NCBI GenBank assembly: GCA_040386075.1
Contig: JAZKGE010000019.1
Coordinates: forward strand, 299,461-363,460
Direction: 5' to 3'
DNA length: 64,000 nucleotides
From: UBA4416 sp040386075
GTDB taxonomy: Bacteria; Bacteroidota; Bacteroidia; B-17B0; Aurantibacillaceae
Every line of letters starts with the position of its first letter. Within the stretch, counting starts at the first letter, position 1. The notes beneath the pieces were generated by a model. That model had not been told where the DNA came from. It saw only the letters and a list, made by a program, of their open reading frames with translations, and made no database searches. Both the position numbers and the translations under genes were made by a program. Shown piece after piece: positions 53,907 through 63,600 of the stretch.

Positions 53907-54799
53907 TGATCCAACCTTCTTATTTAAAAAAAGGAGATACGGTAGCGATCATTGCTACAGCCCGCAAAGTAAGTGCAGAAGAAATACAACCGGCCGTGAC
54001 TTTTTTAGAGAGTCACGGCCTTTTGGTTGTGTTGGGTAAGAATTTATTTGCTTCCAAAAACCAATATGCAGGAACTGATGAGCAACGATCTGAAGATCTG
54101 CAATGGGCATTGAATGATCAAAACATCAAAGCAATTATTATTGCCCGTGGTGGATACGGAACCGTGAAGTTAATTGATCATATTAATTTTACAGAGTTTA
54201 AAAAACATCCAAAATGGATGGTTGGTTACAGCGATGTAACCGTATTGCATAATGCTATTCATAAGCAGGGTGTTGAAACCTTACATGCAACTATGCCCTT
54301 GAATTTTGATAAGAGTAAAGAGGCTACAGAAAGTGTAGTAAATGCACTATTCGGGAATTTAAAACAAATTGAGACCGAAGAAAACTATTCAAATATTTCC
54401 GGAAATGCAACAGGACAATTAGTTGGCGGCAATTTGTCGTTGCTCTATGCTTTATCGGGTACAACTTATGATCTGGATACAACGGATAAGATCTTATTTT
54501 TAGAAGACCTTGATGAATATTTGTATCATATTGATCGTATGATGATGCAATTAAAATTATCAGGTAAACTTAAACATCTGAAAGGCCTTGTAATTGGTGG
54601 TATGACAGACATGAAAGACAACATGATCCCTTTTGGAAAACTACCCGATGAAATTATTTTGGATGCAGTGAAAGAATATAACTATCCGGTTTGTTTTGAT
54701 TTTCCTGCAGGACATATTGATCAAAATATGGCCATGTATTTTGGAAAAGAAGTTGAATTGAACGTAAGTGATGATAAAGGAACATTAAAATTTTTATAA
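53906..54799 (+). CDS. LD-carboxypeptidase (peptidase family S66)
   Basis: 297 residues. It starts IQPSYLKKGDTVAIIATARKVS, the usual S66 opening. The nucleophile Ser is S109 in MVGYSDVTVL. The Glu/His partners are likely in FLEDLDEYLYHIDRMM and FPAGHIDQNMAMYFG. Enzymes of this family remove the terminal D-Ala from the tetrapeptide of cell-wall fragments (murein recycling, cytoplasmic) or act on microcin-like peptides. No signal peptide, so the cytoplasmic LdcA role is preferred. It overlaps the NUMOD4-like gene by one base. Confidence 0.88.
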   Translation: MIQPSYLKKGDTVAIIATARKVSAEEIQPAVTFLESHGLLVVLGKNLFASKNQYAGTDEQRSEDLQWALNDQNIKAIIIARGGYGTVKLIDHINFTEFKKHPKWMVGYSDVTVLHNAIHKQGVETLHATMPLNFDKSKEATESVVNALFGNLKQIETEENYSNISGNATGQLVGGNLSLLYALSGTTYDLDTTDKILFLEDLDEYLYHIDRMMMQLKLSGKLKHLKGLVIGGMTDMKDNMIPFGKLPDEIILDAVKEYNYPVCFDFPAGHIDQNMAMYFGKEVELNVSDDKGTLKFL

Positions 54800-54800
54800 T

Positions 54801-55598
54801 ATGATCTGCAAAACCTCCGATAACCTGAATATTTATTTTGAAGTTCAGGGAAATGAAACTGCTAAAGAAACAATAGTTTTTTTAAACGGGCTTTCTCAAT
54901 CTACTATTGCCTGGGTTTTAACAACACCGGCTTATAAAAATGATTACAAAATTGTTTTGATCGATTTTATTTTCCAGGGACAAAGTGACAAAACGGGGGA
55001 ATGGAGAAACTTTGATCAGCATGCTAAAGATGTGATCGGCGTTTTGGATCAGTTAAAAATTGATAAGGCCACTATTGCCGGTTTATCTTATGGCAGTTTG
55101 GTAGCACAAAATTTAGGAGTTAATTATGGTAACCGTATTTCTAAATTAATACTCATGTCAACCTTTGCGCATAAAACACCGTATTACGAAGCTATTGAAT
55201 TATCCTGGTGGCGTGCACTGGAGTTTGGAGGATATGGTTTGATGCTGGATATTATGTTGCCTACTGTATTAAGCGAGGGTTATTTCAAAAATCCGTTATT
55301 TCCTATCGATATGATGAAACAAGCTCGTCAGGAAGCTAATGAAGATAAAGAGGCTTTGTTTAAATTAATGCGCGCTACAAAGGAACGAGGTGATTATCGC
55401 CCTGACTTAAAAAAAATAACAACTCCAACGCTTGTCATACAAGGAGAAAAAGATGCCCTGTTCCCGGTACATATGGCGCAGGAAGTAGCTGATACTATTC
55501 CAACCGCCAAGTTAGAAGTAATTCCTTTTGCAGGCCATACACTTAACTTGGAAGCAATTCCGGCAATGAATAAGTTGATCAGGGAATTTATCGCATAA
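54801..55598 (+). CDS. Alpha/beta-fold hydrolase
   Basis: 265 residues. The triad is visible: nucleophile S96 in AGLSYGSL (GxSxG), acid Asp in QGEKDALFP, and His in FAGHTLNLE. The oxyanion hole lies near FLNGLSQS and the cap is small (WWRALEFGGYGLM...). It resembles esterases and lipases of the abhydrolase 1 family, without a signal peptide. It starts one base after the LD-carboxypeptidase stop, so the two are probably co-transcribed. The substrate is unknown. Confidence 0.85.
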   Translation: MICKTSDNLNIYFEVQGNETAKETIVFLNGLSQSTIAWVLTTPAYKNDYKIVLIDFIFQGQSDKTGEWRNFDQHAKDVIGVLDQLKIDKATIAGLSYGSLVAQNLGVNYGNRISKLILMSTFAHKTPYYEAIELSWWRALEFGGYGLMLDIMLPTVLSEGYFKNPLFPIDMMKQARQEANEDKEALFKLMRATKERGDYRPDLKKITTPTLVIQGEKDALFPVHMAQEVADTIPTAKLEVIPFAGHTLNLEAIPAMNKLIREFIA

Positions 55599-55603
55599 AA
55601 GCT

Positions 55604-55673
55604 TGTCACTTCGAGCGAAGTCGAGAAGATTTTCTACTCCGGTGTCTTGTTCTCGACTTCGCTCGAACTGACA
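55604..55673. repeat. Dispersed hairpin repeat, copy 2
   Basis: 24-base arms 55604-55627 and 55650-55673, loop 22 bases. The arms are identical in sequence to those of copy 1 (15477-15544), including the single mismatch, while the loop differs. It lies 5 bases after the hydrolase stop codon, so it may serve as its terminator or RNA-end hairpin. Confidence 0.9.
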
Positions 55674-55730
55674 GAATAACTTTTAGTCAAAATCTGCTGA
55701 AACGGCGGGTAAAAATCCACTTATTATTTC

Positions 55731-55738
55731 TATTTTTG
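55731..55738 (+). promoter_or_regulatory. Promoter -7 box for tyrS
   Basis: TATTTTTG fits TAnnTTTG, 16 bases before the ATG at 55755. No clear -33 TTG at the right distance. Confidence 0.45.
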
Positions 55739-55754
55739 AGAATCAATTCAGAGT

Positions 55755-57041
55755 ATGAAAACAAATTTTATAGAAGAACTTAAGTGGCGTGGGATCCTGC
55801 ATGACGTGATGCCGGGAACGGAAGAATTATTGAATAAAGAAGTGGTTACAGGATATATAGGTTTTGACCCTACCGCAGACAGTTTACACGTGGGAAGTTT
55901 AGCACAGATCATGACCTTGTTACGGTTCCAATTAGCTGGCCATAAGCCATTGGCTTTGGTTGGCGGAGCAACAGGTATGGTTGGCGATCCGAGCGGTAAA
56001 TCAGCAGAACGTAATTTGTTGGATGCAGATACATTAAATAAAAATGTAGAAGGCATAAAAAAACAGTTAAGTCAGTTTTTAGATTTTAATTGTGGTGAGA
56101 ATAGCGCGGAGTTAGTAAATAATTATGACTGGTTTAAAACATATTCTTTTTTAGATTTCATTCGTGATGCCGGAAAACATATAACAGTAAATTATATGAT
56201 GGCGAAGGATTCGGTAAAAAATCGTATCAATGGCGATTCAGGAATGTCGTTTACGGAGTTCAGTTACCAGTTAATTCAGGGTTACGATTTTTACTATTTA
56301 TGGAAAGAGCGCAACTGTAAAATACAAATGGGTGGTTCTGATCAGTGGGGAAATATAACTACCGGTACCGAATTCATTCGTCGCAAAGCAAGTGGAGAAG
56401 CCTTTGCATTAACCACTCAATTAATAAAAAAGTCAGACGGCACTAAATTTGGGAAATCCGAAGGAGGGAATATCTGGTTAGATAGAGAGAAAACGTCTCC
56501 TTATAAGTTTTACCAGTTTTGGTTGAATGTGAGTGATGATGATGCAAAATCTTACGTACGTATTTTCACCTTACTTTCTAAATCAGAAATTGAAGAATTG
56601 GAAGTAAAGCATAATGCAGCACCGCACGAACGTTATATCCAAAAAGCATTAGCAAAAGAAATTACGATCAGGGTTCATAGCGAAGCAGATCATGCACAAG
56701 CTATTGAAACCGCAGAGTTTTTATTCAAATCAAAAGCAGAAGACGTAGCTAATTTAAGTTCGGATGCTTTTGAAAAAATGCTGGGTGGTATCGATACGTT
56801 TGAAGTAAATAAAGCTGAGGTAGTTAATGGAATAAATATAGTCGACCTGCTAGTGGATAAAGCCCCCGTATTTCCAAGTAAAACAGAGGCGCGAAAAGTG
56901 TTTACAGGAAATGCTATAAGTATTAATAAAACAAAAACAACCGATGTAAATGCAATTATAAACGTAGCTGCGTTCACGGGCGGTAAATATTTATTAATAA
57001 GCAAAGGCAAAAAAGAAAACTATTTAGTGAAGTTAGTGTAA
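55755..57041 (+). CDS. tyrS: Tyrosyl-tRNA synthetase
   Basis: 428 residues, class I synthetase of the bacterial TyrRS type. The N-terminal GYIGFDPTADSLHVGSLAQIMTL holds the HIGH-like HVGS. It is followed by ALVGGATGMVGDPSGKSAER, the specificity region QLIQGYDFYYLW and MGGSDQWGNITTG, and the KMSKS-type loop KFGKSEGGN. The C-terminal about 70 residues are an S4 RNA-binding domain (EARKVFTGNAISINKTKTTDVNAII). The stop overlaps the next gene's start by one base. Confidence 0.96.
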   Translation: MKTNFIEELKWRGILHDVMPGTEELLNKEVVTGYIGFDPTADSLHVGSLAQIMTLLRFQLAGHKPLALVGGATGMVGDPSGKSAERNLLDADTLNKNVEGIKKQLSQFLDFNCGENSAELVNNYDWFKTYSFLDFIRDAGKHITVNYMMAKDSVKNRINGDSGMSFTEFSYQLIQGYDFYYLWKERNCKIQMGGSDQWGNITTGTEFIRRKASGEAFALTTQLIKKSDGTKFGKSEGGNIWLDREKTSPYKFYQFWLNVSDDDAKSYVRIFTLLSKSEIEELEVKHNAAPHERYIQKALAKEITIRVHSEADHAQAIETAEFLFKSKAEDVANLSSDAFEKMLGGIDTFEVNKAEVVNGINIVDLLVDKAPVFPSKTEARKVFTGNAISINKTKTTDVNAIINVAAFTGGKYLLISKGKKENYLVKLV

Positions 57042-57439
57042 TGATTAAAGACATCGTTATTCCGGAAGTATTTGATGTAGCCATAGCTATTGTTCAGGAA
57101 TTTGAAGGCCTGGATGAATACAATGCTTACATTTTTAACTTCAAGGAAGAAAGTATTAAAAATGTGTTGATCACGTCCACCGGATATGGTGTTATTAATG
57201 ATGTAAAGAAAAAAACAAGTACTTTACGTCATTTTTTTGAAGAAATTGAAACTTTGGATTATAAATTAATTGAACCGGTATCAAAAGAAGTTTTTGGTAT
57301 TAGTAATGAGTATTGGCTAAGTTTTACAATGAACGGACAGCTATTTGATAAACAATTTATTTTTTTGCCGGAATCCATTATTGAAGCTAATTTTCAGATG
57401 ATCCCGTTTATTGATAAAATGGGAGTTATTATTAAATAG
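57041..57439 (+). CDS. Conserved hypothetical protein downstream of tyrS
   Basis: 132 residues, soluble, acidic, without signal peptide (IKDIVIPEVFDVAIAIVQEFEGLDEYNAYIFNFKEESIKNVLITSTGYG...). Strands and helices alternate; no motif is recognised. Its ATG overlaps the tyrS stop codon (TAATG), so it is translated from the same mRNA. The palindromic element B begins 5 bases after its stop. Confidence 0.65.
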   Translation: MIKDIVIPEVFDVAIAIVQEFEGLDEYNAYIFNFKEESIKNVLITSTGYGVINDVKKKTSTLRHFFEEIETLDYKLIEPVSKEVFGISNEYWLSFTMNGQLFDKQFIFLPESIIEANFQMIPFIDKMGVIIK

Positions 57440-57444
57440 TTTTA

Positions 57445-57705
57445 GGCGTGTCGGCGCAAAGAGACAGCGCCGTCGGGCTGACCCACTTCAATTTTTTGCA
57501 AGAGACAGGCAAAAGGATTTTCATTCGCATCCCTCACGCAAGATTCAATGCCCATGTTGAAACTAACGCTCCGATTTTTGAAACGTAAGCCCCGCGTGAG
57601 GGTCCCGATAGCTATCGGGAGAGGCATTTGTCTGAGCCTTTTTATTTGCTCCGCAGGACAAATAAAAAAGCGAGTGCCGAAAGCCCGGCCCGCAGGGACA
57701 CGCCC
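57445..57705 (+). repeat. GC-rich palindromic dispersed element, copy B
   Basis: 261 bp from GGCGTG to CACGCCC. It contains GCCGTCGGGCTGACCC (57469-57484), CAGGCAAAAGGATTTTC (57506-57522) and GCATCCCTCACGC (57527-57539), shared with copy A in the opposite orientation. The right half carries GCGTGAGGG, a nested perfect palindrome CCCGATAGCTATCGGG (57604-57619), and AAAGCCCGG...CACGCCC. It lies directly behind the gene at 57041. Together with the terminator and leader it fills the 405-base stretch before the E1 gene. The middle sections of the two copies differ. Confidence 0.85.
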
Positions 57706-57761
57706 CATCATTTTTTCGTAGTTAAAGCACTAAAATCCTGTTTTTCATTCAAAAATTAGAC

Positions 57762-57790
57762 AAACATCCCTTTTTTCGGGATGTTTTTTT
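57762..57790 (+). terminator. Rho-independent terminator
   Basis: AAACATCCC (57762-57770), loop TTTTTTC, GGGATGTTT (57778-57786), then Ts. Perfect 9-bp stem. It lies between element B and the E1 gene and could end transcripts of the tyrS operon that read through the element. Confidence 0.85.
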
Positions 57791-57844
57791 GTGTGAAATA
57801 AAGTAAATTTTATATATTTAATACTTTAAGTTTACAAAATTTAC

Positions 57845-59938
57845 ATGGCCACTACAATTTTAGAACCCACTTCTGTGAAAGAAAAAATATCTGTTGAAAC
57901 CCTTAAAAAAGCTTATACTTTAATGTGCACTGCCAAAAGTATGGCAGAATTGTATGAGGCTAATAAAGAGGTAACAGCAAAGTATGTTCATGCAACTTCA
58001 CGCGGACATGAAGCTATTCAGTTAGCACTAGGTTTGCAGCTTTTGCCACAGGATTTTGTGAGTCCGTATTACCGCGATGATAGCATTTTATTGGGTATTG
58101 GAATGTCTCCATTTGAATTAATGTTACAGTTACTGGCAAAACGTAATGACCCATTTTCAGGGGGAAGAACGTACTATTCTCATCCCAGTTTACGAAGAGA
58201 TGATATGCCAAAGATTCCTCACCAAAGTAGCGCAACAGGTATGCAGGCTATTCCTACAACCGGTGTGGCAATGGGGTTACAGTATTTAGAATTAAATAAT
58301 TTACAACAGGATTTTAAAGGACTAAATCCGGTAGCAGTTTGTTCGCTGGGAGATGCCAGTTGCACGGAGGGTGAAGTAGCAGAAGCTTTTCAAATGGCTA
58401 CTCTAAAAAAATTGCCGATCCTGTATTTAGTACAGGATAACGAATGGGATATTTCGGCTCATGCGCGCGAGATCCGTTCGCAGGATATTACAGATTACGC
58501 TAAAGGGTTTAAAGGATTAGAAACCAGGACTATTGATGGCACTGATTTTATTTTGTCATACAAAACCATTAACGAGTGTTTAGAAATTATTCGTAAGGAA
58601 CGCCGGCCAATGCTGGTGCACGCTAAAGTGCCTTTATTGAATCATCATACCTCAGGAGTTCGTAAAGAATGGTATAGAGATGATCTGGAAGAATGTGCGA
58701 AAAGAGATCCATTACCGCGTTTACGTAATCAGTTGATCATTGCGGGAGTTGACGCATCAGACATTAAAAAGATAGAAGAAGACGCAGTTGCTTTTGTAGA
58801 ATCAGAATATGAAAGAGCTTTATTAGAAGAAGATCCTCGTCCGGAAGATTTGATGCTACACGATTTTGCTCCAACACCTGTAACCGAAGAAAAAGGAAAC
58901 AGAGCCCCAAGCGGCAAGGAGAAGACTGTTATGGTGGATAGCGCTTTATTTGCAATTCGTGAGATCATGGAAAGACATCCAGAAGCATTGCTTTACGGAC
59001 AAGATGTTGGAAAACGTTTGGGAGGAGTATTCAGAGAAGCAGCTACATTGGCACAAACCTTTGGCGATAACCGTGTATTTAACACGCCAATTCAGGAAGC
59101 ATTTATTATTGGTAGTACCGTTGGTATGAGTGCCGCAGGATTGAAACCAATTGTAGAAGTCCAGTTCGCCGATTACATTTGGCCGGGTTTAAATCAATTG
59201 TTTACAGAAGTAAGCCGCTCTTGCTATTTAAGTAATGGCAAATGGCCGGTAAGTTGTGTGATTCGTGTGCCAATTGGTGCTTACGGCAGTGGTGGCCCAT
59301 ATCATTCAAGTTCTGTAGAAAGTGTATTAGCTAATATCAAAGGAATTAAAATAGCTTATCCAAGTACAGGTGCAGATCTTAAAGGCTTAATGAAAGCTGC
59401 ATATTATGATCCAAATCCTGTAGTGATGCTGGAGCATAAAGGATTATACTGGAGTAAAATTAAAGGCACAGAAGATGCTAAAACCATTGAACCGGACGAA
59501 GATTATATCATCCCATTTGGTAAAGGTAGAGTAGTGCAGGAAGCGACTGAAGAAAACATTTCAAACGGTAACTCCATAACCGTTATTACTTACGGTATGG
59601 GAGTTTATTGGGCTAAAGCAGCCGCTAAAAAATTCGAGGGAAAAGTTGAAATTATTGATCTGAGAACCATTGCTCCAATCGATGAAGCATTGATATTTGC
59701 AAGCGCTAATAGGCATGGTAAATGTTTAGTTTTAACAGAGGAACCAGTGTTTAATGGGTTCTCGCAAAGCATAGCGGCACGCATCTCTGAAAACTGTTTC
59801 AAAAAACTAGATGCACCAGTAAGAGTAGTAGGAGCAGAAAATTTGCCTGCAATACCTTTAAATTCTATTTTAGAAAAAACCATGCTGCCAAATGCCGATA
59901 AGGTAGAGGCAGCCATTGGTGATTTGTTGAGTTACTAA
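57845..59938 (+). CDS. 2-oxoacid dehydrogenase E1, fused alpha and beta subunits
   Basis: 697 residues. Residues 1-330 are E1-alpha: thiamine-diphosphate motif GDASCTEGEVAEAFQMATLKKLPILYLVQDN and HHTSGVRKEWYRDDLEE. Residues 360-697 are E1-beta: LYGQDVGKRLGGVFREAATL, FNTPIQEAFIIGSTVGMSAAGLKPIVEVQFADYIWPG, VRVPIGAYGSGGPYHSSSVE. In most bacteria these are two proteins; the fusion is known in Bacteroidota. It is the decarboxylating part of a branched-chain 2-oxoacid (or pyruvate) dehydrogenase complex. The E2 and E3 genes are not nearby. A perfect terminator follows. Confidence 0.93.
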   Translation: MATTILEPTSVKEKISVETLKKAYTLMCTAKSMAELYEANKEVTAKYVHATSRGHEAIQLALGLQLLPQDFVSPYYRDDSILLGIGMSPFELMLQLLAKRNDPFSGGRTYYSHPSLRRDDMPKIPHQSSATGMQAIPTTGVAMGLQYLELNNLQQDFKGLNPVAVCSLGDASCTEGEVAEAFQMATLKKLPILYLVQDNEWDISAHAREIRSQDITDYAKGFKGLETRTIDGTDFILSYKTINECLEIIRKERRPMLVHAKVPLLNHHTSGVRKEWYRDDLEECAKRDPLPRLRNQLIIAGVDASDIKKIEEDAVAFVESEYERALLEEDPRPEDLMLHDFAPTPVTEEKGNRAPSGKEKTVMVDSALFAIREIMERHPEALLYGQDVGKRLGGVFREAATLAQTFGDNRVFNTPIQEAFIIGSTVGMSAAGLKPIVEVQFADYIWPGLNQLFTEVSRSCYLSNGKWPVSCVIRVPIGAYGSGGPYHSSSVESVLANIKGIKIAYPSTGADLKGLMKAAYYDPNPVVMLEHKGLYWSKIKGTEDAKTIEPDEDYIIPFGKGRVVQEATEENISNGNSITVITYGMGVYWAKAAAKKFEGKVEIIDLRTIAPIDEALIFASANRHGKCLVLTEEPVFNGFSQSIAARISENCFKKLDAPVRVVGAENLPAIPLNSILEKTMLPNADKVEAAIGDLLSY

Positions 59939-59952
59939 AATTAGAATCAAAC

Positions 59953-59986
59953 AAAAAAGGCTTTACAATATTGTAAAGCCTTTTTT
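59953..59986. terminator. Bidirectional terminator
   Basis: AAAAAAGGCTTTACAAT pairs perfectly with ATTGTAAAGCCTTTTTT. It can serve both the E1 gene and the convergent DUF2147 gene. Confidence 0.9.
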
Positions 59987-60004
59987 GTTTTTAAGATGTT
60001 AGTA

Positions 60005-60418
60005 TTATTTCACTTTTACCCAAAAGGCTGTTCTTCCTAATAAAGAAACGCCTATGAATCCACGCACATTTAAGTTGCCTTTTTCGTCACGGGTAATTTT
60101 ACAGCTATATGTTTTGCCATTTTTTGGATCATAAATAGTGCCGTTATGCCAAAGGTCTTTACCGTCAAAATCAAAATCCTTTAAGATCTCTTTTCCTGCT
60201 AGTTTATCAGCTTGTTGTTTTTTATCAGGATTATTAGCGTCTAATTTTCCCGGCGTTTTGGTCCAGGTTAAAATACCATAGTACTTCGCGCCTCTTTTAG
60301 TGATCTCAACCATTCCCTCATTTTTATCGGTCATGTATGTGCCAATTAAGGCATCACCATTTTGAGCAAAAATGGAAACTGAAATAAATAGCAGCAATAT
60401 TGAGAGTATCTTTTTCAT
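60005..60418 (-). CDS. DUF2147 exported protein
   Basis: 137 residues from the ATG at 60418, which gives signal peptide MKKILSILLLFISVSIFAQ; an in-frame start at 60451 would add 11 residues. The mature part has the DUF2147 pattern: GTYMTDKNEGMVEITKRGAKYYGIL, GKEILKDFDFDGKDLWHNGTIYDPKNGKTYSCKIT, LNVRGFIGVSLLGRTAFWVKV. It is a small periplasmic lipocalin-like barrel of unknown function, common in Bacteroidota and Proteobacteria. Confidence 0.85.
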   Translation of the reverse strand: MKKILSILLLFISVSIFAQNGDALIGTYMTDKNEGMVEITKRGAKYYGILTWTKTPGKLDANNPDKKQQADKLAGKEILKDFDFDGKDLWHNGTIYDPKNGKTYSCKITRDEKGNLNVRGFIGVSLLGRTAFWVKVK

Positions 60419-60653
60419 GGCTTTTTTTACTTCAAAGATAGAATTATTCATGAGATCATAAAATTATAAGCCGGTTAATTAATTTGAGCATGTATTTTAT
60501 GTACAGCTATTATATTCGTATTATATCATTAGTGTTAATTAGTTCATGTTTTGAATATGTAATAAATATTTTGTTGTGTTTTATAAACCTGCTAATTCAA
60601 TCTACCTTTACTATAGAATCCCCATTCTAATATAACCCTTTAAAAACAGCAAC

Positions 60654-63600
60654 ATGAAGAAAATAGTATTAAGCATATTTATTACTCTCTGTGGAGTTAT
60701 AAATTCAAACGCACAGACAATGACTGGCACCGTCACCACGGTTCCATGTAATCACAACGGTGTTTACTCGGTAACAGTAAGCGGTTTAACAGCACCAATT
60801 TCTTATACCTATTATCTAGGTGGAGGAAGCGCTGTAATTCATTCCAACGTTAACTCCTTAACAGATCAGTTAACGGGTTTTGCTGCTGGCGGTTACGGCT
60901 ACATTTATTGTTCTGCAAGCGATGGTGTAAATTTTGCATCCGTTAGTGCGTATTATACGATGCCGTTCTACGTAAGTACAAGTAGTACTAATCCTATCTG
61001 TCCAAATACTACAGGTACTTTAAGTGCCAGCAGCTTTTCAGGTACTCCCGGCCCATTTACGTACAACTGGACGAATACAACAACATTAGCTAACTATAGC
61101 GGAAATAATATACCTGTGCCTATTGGCCAGTATAGCCTTTCCGTTACCGATCAGATGACCGGCTGTGTTGTAGAAGTAGGAGATACAGCCTCTTATATAT
61201 CTCAAACCTCTAACATCAATCTTACTTATTCCACAACACCTGCTAATTGTACTAATGGTACAGCAAGTGTTACTGCTACCGGTGGGGTTTTACCTTATAC
61301 CTATCAATGGAATACAGGCGCCAATGCAACTTCAATTACGAATTTAACTCAGGGAATGTATACAGCCACTGTTACCGATGCTCAGGGATGTATCAGTAAT
61401 AATAATTGGAATGGAGCATATGTTCAACAAAGTATCAATATCAATGTAAACCCATCCGTGACCAACGCTACTTGTGTACAAAACAATGGCAGTGCTATTG
61501 CTTTTGGGTCAGGTGGAATGCCTCCTTACACTTATTTATGGAGTAACGGACAAAATAGTCAGACCTTAACTGCCGTATCAGGCGGGACTTATTACACGGT
61601 TATAGCAACTGATGCTAATGGATGCACAGGAACAGGCTATGCATCGGTTGGCGCCACAACTCCTATTAATGTTACTTTTACAGCAAGTCCAAGTTCATGT
61701 ACTGCACCAACAGGCTCCGCTTCTCTTACTATTATAGGCGGAACAATGCCATACACAACCGTGTGGAATACTTTTTCGGGCACTACAACTAATACTAGCA
61801 TTAGCGGAGTTACTGCGGGCATATATAGTTTTACTGTGGCCGATGCCGTTGGTTGCGTGAGAAGTGGAATGGTTAATATTTTGCCGGTTAGCACGATCAA
61901 TGTATCTATTATAGCTTCTGCAGTAGTTTGTCCCGCGACAACCGGAACTGTAATTGCTAATGCAAGTGGCACAAACCCTCCTTTTTTATATAACTGGAGC
62001 AACGGATCAACAGCTGCACAAATTAGTAATGTAACCTTGGGAGGCTATTCCTGCGTTATTACAGATGCTGTTGGTTGTTCGGTTACCAGAAGCGCAAATT
62101 TATATGCCACAAGCCCTATTCATGTTGGTTTAACTCCAACATCTGCTACTTGTAAATTTAATAGTGATGGAAGTGTTGTTGCCAATGCAACAGGCGGAAC
62201 TGCTCCCTACTTTTATAGTTGGAGTAACGGCCAGTCAGGCGCAACGGCTTCCGGGTTGTCGTATGGAAATATCTGGGTATCGGTAACAGATGCTAATGGA
62301 TGTCGTGGTAATGATCATACATATGTGAGCTACAATCCCACTAACAATTCATGTTACTGCACAATTACAGGTAAAGTATATGCTGATGCTAATAGCAATT
62401 GTACGATTGATGGTGTTGAAACCGGTATTCATAATATCATGATCCATTGCTCGGGCGTTGGATATTCATTTACGGATGCAAATGGTAATTATAGCTTTCA
62501 AGTTCCAAGTGGAACGTACACTTTAACCGAATCAGTTAATACATCATATCCTTTAGCGCTTTGTCAAAGTAATGCACAAGTACAAACTGTAACTGCAAGT
62601 TCAGGCTGCACTACTACTGTGAATTTTGCGAACAACGTTGTTCCTATACATGATCTACATATCATTACTACATCTAACATTCCGCCAATCCCGGGTAACG
62701 CGTATTATCAAAAAGTAATTATCGAAAACAATGGAACTTTACAAGAGTCTGCTGTTCAAATAGGATATGTAAATGATGGCCAATTGGGTTCTTTTACTCA
62801 AAATCCAAATTTATTTACCCAGATAGATGCAATTAATTTTCCAAATCATTATAGCGTACAATCAGGATTTACCTCCTTAGCTCCTGGCACCGCCGATCAA
62901 ATAAATTTAACTTATAACACTCCTACAAATATTCCTTTAGGAACACTAGTTAATTTTTATGATTCTACTGCTCACATGGCACCAATTAATACAACCTGGT
63001 TAACAGACTATACACCTTGGAACAATGTTCAAAACTATCAGCAAACAGTTGTCAGTTCTTTTGACCCTAATTTCAAAGAAGTAAGTCCAAAAGGAACCGG
63101 TACACAAGGCTATATTGCCAGCAAGGATTCTTTATTAAGTTATGTAATCCATTTTCAAAACGAAGGAACTTATTTTGCACAAAACATCTCAGTAGTTGAT
63201 ACATTAGATGCAGACCTGGATTGGACTACTTTACATCCGGGTTATTCAGACCATAATTATACAACCACTGTGAGTGAAAATGGCGTTATTACCTTTAAAT
63301 TTGCTAATATTAATTTGCCTTGGAAGTCTCAATATGGAGATTTGATGAGTTCTGGTTTGGTAACATATACCATCAAACGTAAACGTAATGTAGCACAAGG
63401 CACACAGTTCAAAAATACAGCGGCTATTTATTTCGATTACAATGAACCGGTTATTACTAACACAACAGTTAATACATTGAATGACCTTTTGTCTTCTGTT
63501 GAAGAAAAAGCTTTATTGGATAATAGCGATGTTGTGTTATATCCTAATCCAGCTTCTCATAATTTAAGCATTGCTATTAACTCTAAAGAAAATAGCAAAG

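Noticed and set aside
57442..57711. 89-residue open frame on the minus strand
   Set aside because: It lies entirely inside palindromic element B and has no family match or start context. Repeat sequence explains it.
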